A stretch of DNA of 12,491 nucleotides, taken from positions 1 through 12,491 of the forward strand of contig JBKPAM010000069.1 of assembly GCA_046726435.1 (NCBI GenBank). Reading direction: 5' to 3'. The number at the start of each line of letters is the position of its first letter. Within the stretch, counting starts at the first letter, position 1. This DNA comes from AC-32 sp046726435. Lineage in GTDB: Bacteria; Actinomycetota; Thermoleophilia; Gaiellales; Gaiellaceae. The notes under the pieces are model-generated. The model ran no database searches. It had not been told where the DNA came from and was given only the letters and a program-made list of their open reading frames with translations. This document shows, in pieces, positions 12,253 through 12,491 of this stretch. The position numbers and the translations under genes were made by a program.

Positions 12253-12491
12253 TGGCCGGGCAGCCAGCTTCTCCTGGTGCGTGGCTGCGGCTGACCGCGC
12301 TCGCCGCGGCCGCGGGCTGCGCTGCGGCAGTCGTCAGCGGCGCGCTGGCTCTGGGCGCGGCGCACCGCGGACTCGCGGCGCTTGCGCTGCCGCCTCTCGC
12401 CGCGCTCGTCTCCGCAGCGTGGGTGGCGCATCGGCGGCTGCTGTGGCCGACGGTCGGCGCGCTCCTCGCGTTCCTCGCGGCGGCGCTGGTG
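12252..12491 (+). CDS. Membrane protein, N-terminal part (possibly heme-A/O synthesis related), runs off window
   Basis: GTG 12252 overlaps the coxC stop (TAGTG) and 80 codons stay open to the edge. The visible part is Ala/Leu-rich, with at least two helices (LTALAAAAGCAAAVVSGALA, HRGLAALALPPLAALVSAAW) and a third starting at LLWPTVGALLAFLAAALV. A helix followed by 'GAAHRGLAALALPPLAAL..AAWVAHRR' loosely recalls the CtaA/Cox15 membrane domain that is sometimes attached to heme O synthase (CtaB) in actinobacteria, and the position behind coxC fits. The diagnostic motifs would lie beyond the window, so the name is a guess. Confidence 0.5.
   Translation, partial: MAGQPASPGAWLRLTALAAAAGCAAAVVSGALALGAAHRGLAALALPPLAALVSAAWVAHRRLLWPTVGALLAFLAAALV

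Noticed and set aside
1..12491. tRNA, rRNA, CRISPR arrays, prophage or transposase genes
   Set aside because: No matching pattern was seen on either strand by eye; no regularly spaced repeats and no integrase or transposase motifs.

Overview
The window is a GC-rich stretch of chromosome, most likely from an actinomycete of the class Thermoleophilia (Gaiellales or Solirubrobacterales type). This rests on base composition, frequent GTG starts, small families I associate with that group (a cysteine-free DksA/TraR-like protein, a CarD regulator, a small coiled-coil protein, a 58-residue protein, an Mth938-like protein) and a cytochrome oxidase operon with extra cupredoxins. The placement is inference.

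Left part (1-4150): a mosaic of intact accessory genes and debris. A partial rhodanese gene (minus) is followed by a palindromic repeat copy, then a chimeric pseudogene in which a ketosynthase (FabF) start is joined in frame to the end of an MFS drug exporter. An intact NmrA-type NAD(P)-binding gene follows. A minus-strand pair, azoreductase plus small multidrug resistance (Gdx/SugE-like) transporter, lies divergent from a TetR-type regulator; the gap holds two palindromic operator candidates, so this reads as a regulated detoxification unit. Next come an AraC-family remnant with a lost N-terminus and a frameshift, a second repeat copy, and a frameshifted unidentified fragment.

Middle (4150-6900): small regulatory and housekeeping genes: DksA/TraR-like, a coiled-coil protein, CarD, a DUF899 (thioredoxin-like) gene cut off exactly by a third repeat copy, an overlooked 58-residue protein, and an Mth938/NDUFAF3-like protein.

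Right part (6965-12491): a respiratory cluster, all on the plus strand. A lipoprotein-like cupredoxin that has lost two copper ligands and a two-helix membrane protein lead into a tight operon: a membrane-anchored C-x3-C cupredoxin, CoxB with a complete CuA site, CoxA, CoxC, and the start of a further membrane protein. CoxA keeps every metal ligand and the cross-linked tyrosine, but lacks the canonical D-channel aspartate, the K-channel lysine and the magnesium-site aspartate, and carries an N-terminal extension with two extra helices.

The most notable points are (1) a family of 50-90 bp inverted-repeat elements, two of whose three copies sit exactly at gene breakpoints, and (2) an oxidase operon with an atypical proton-channel signature and two unusual cupredoxins.
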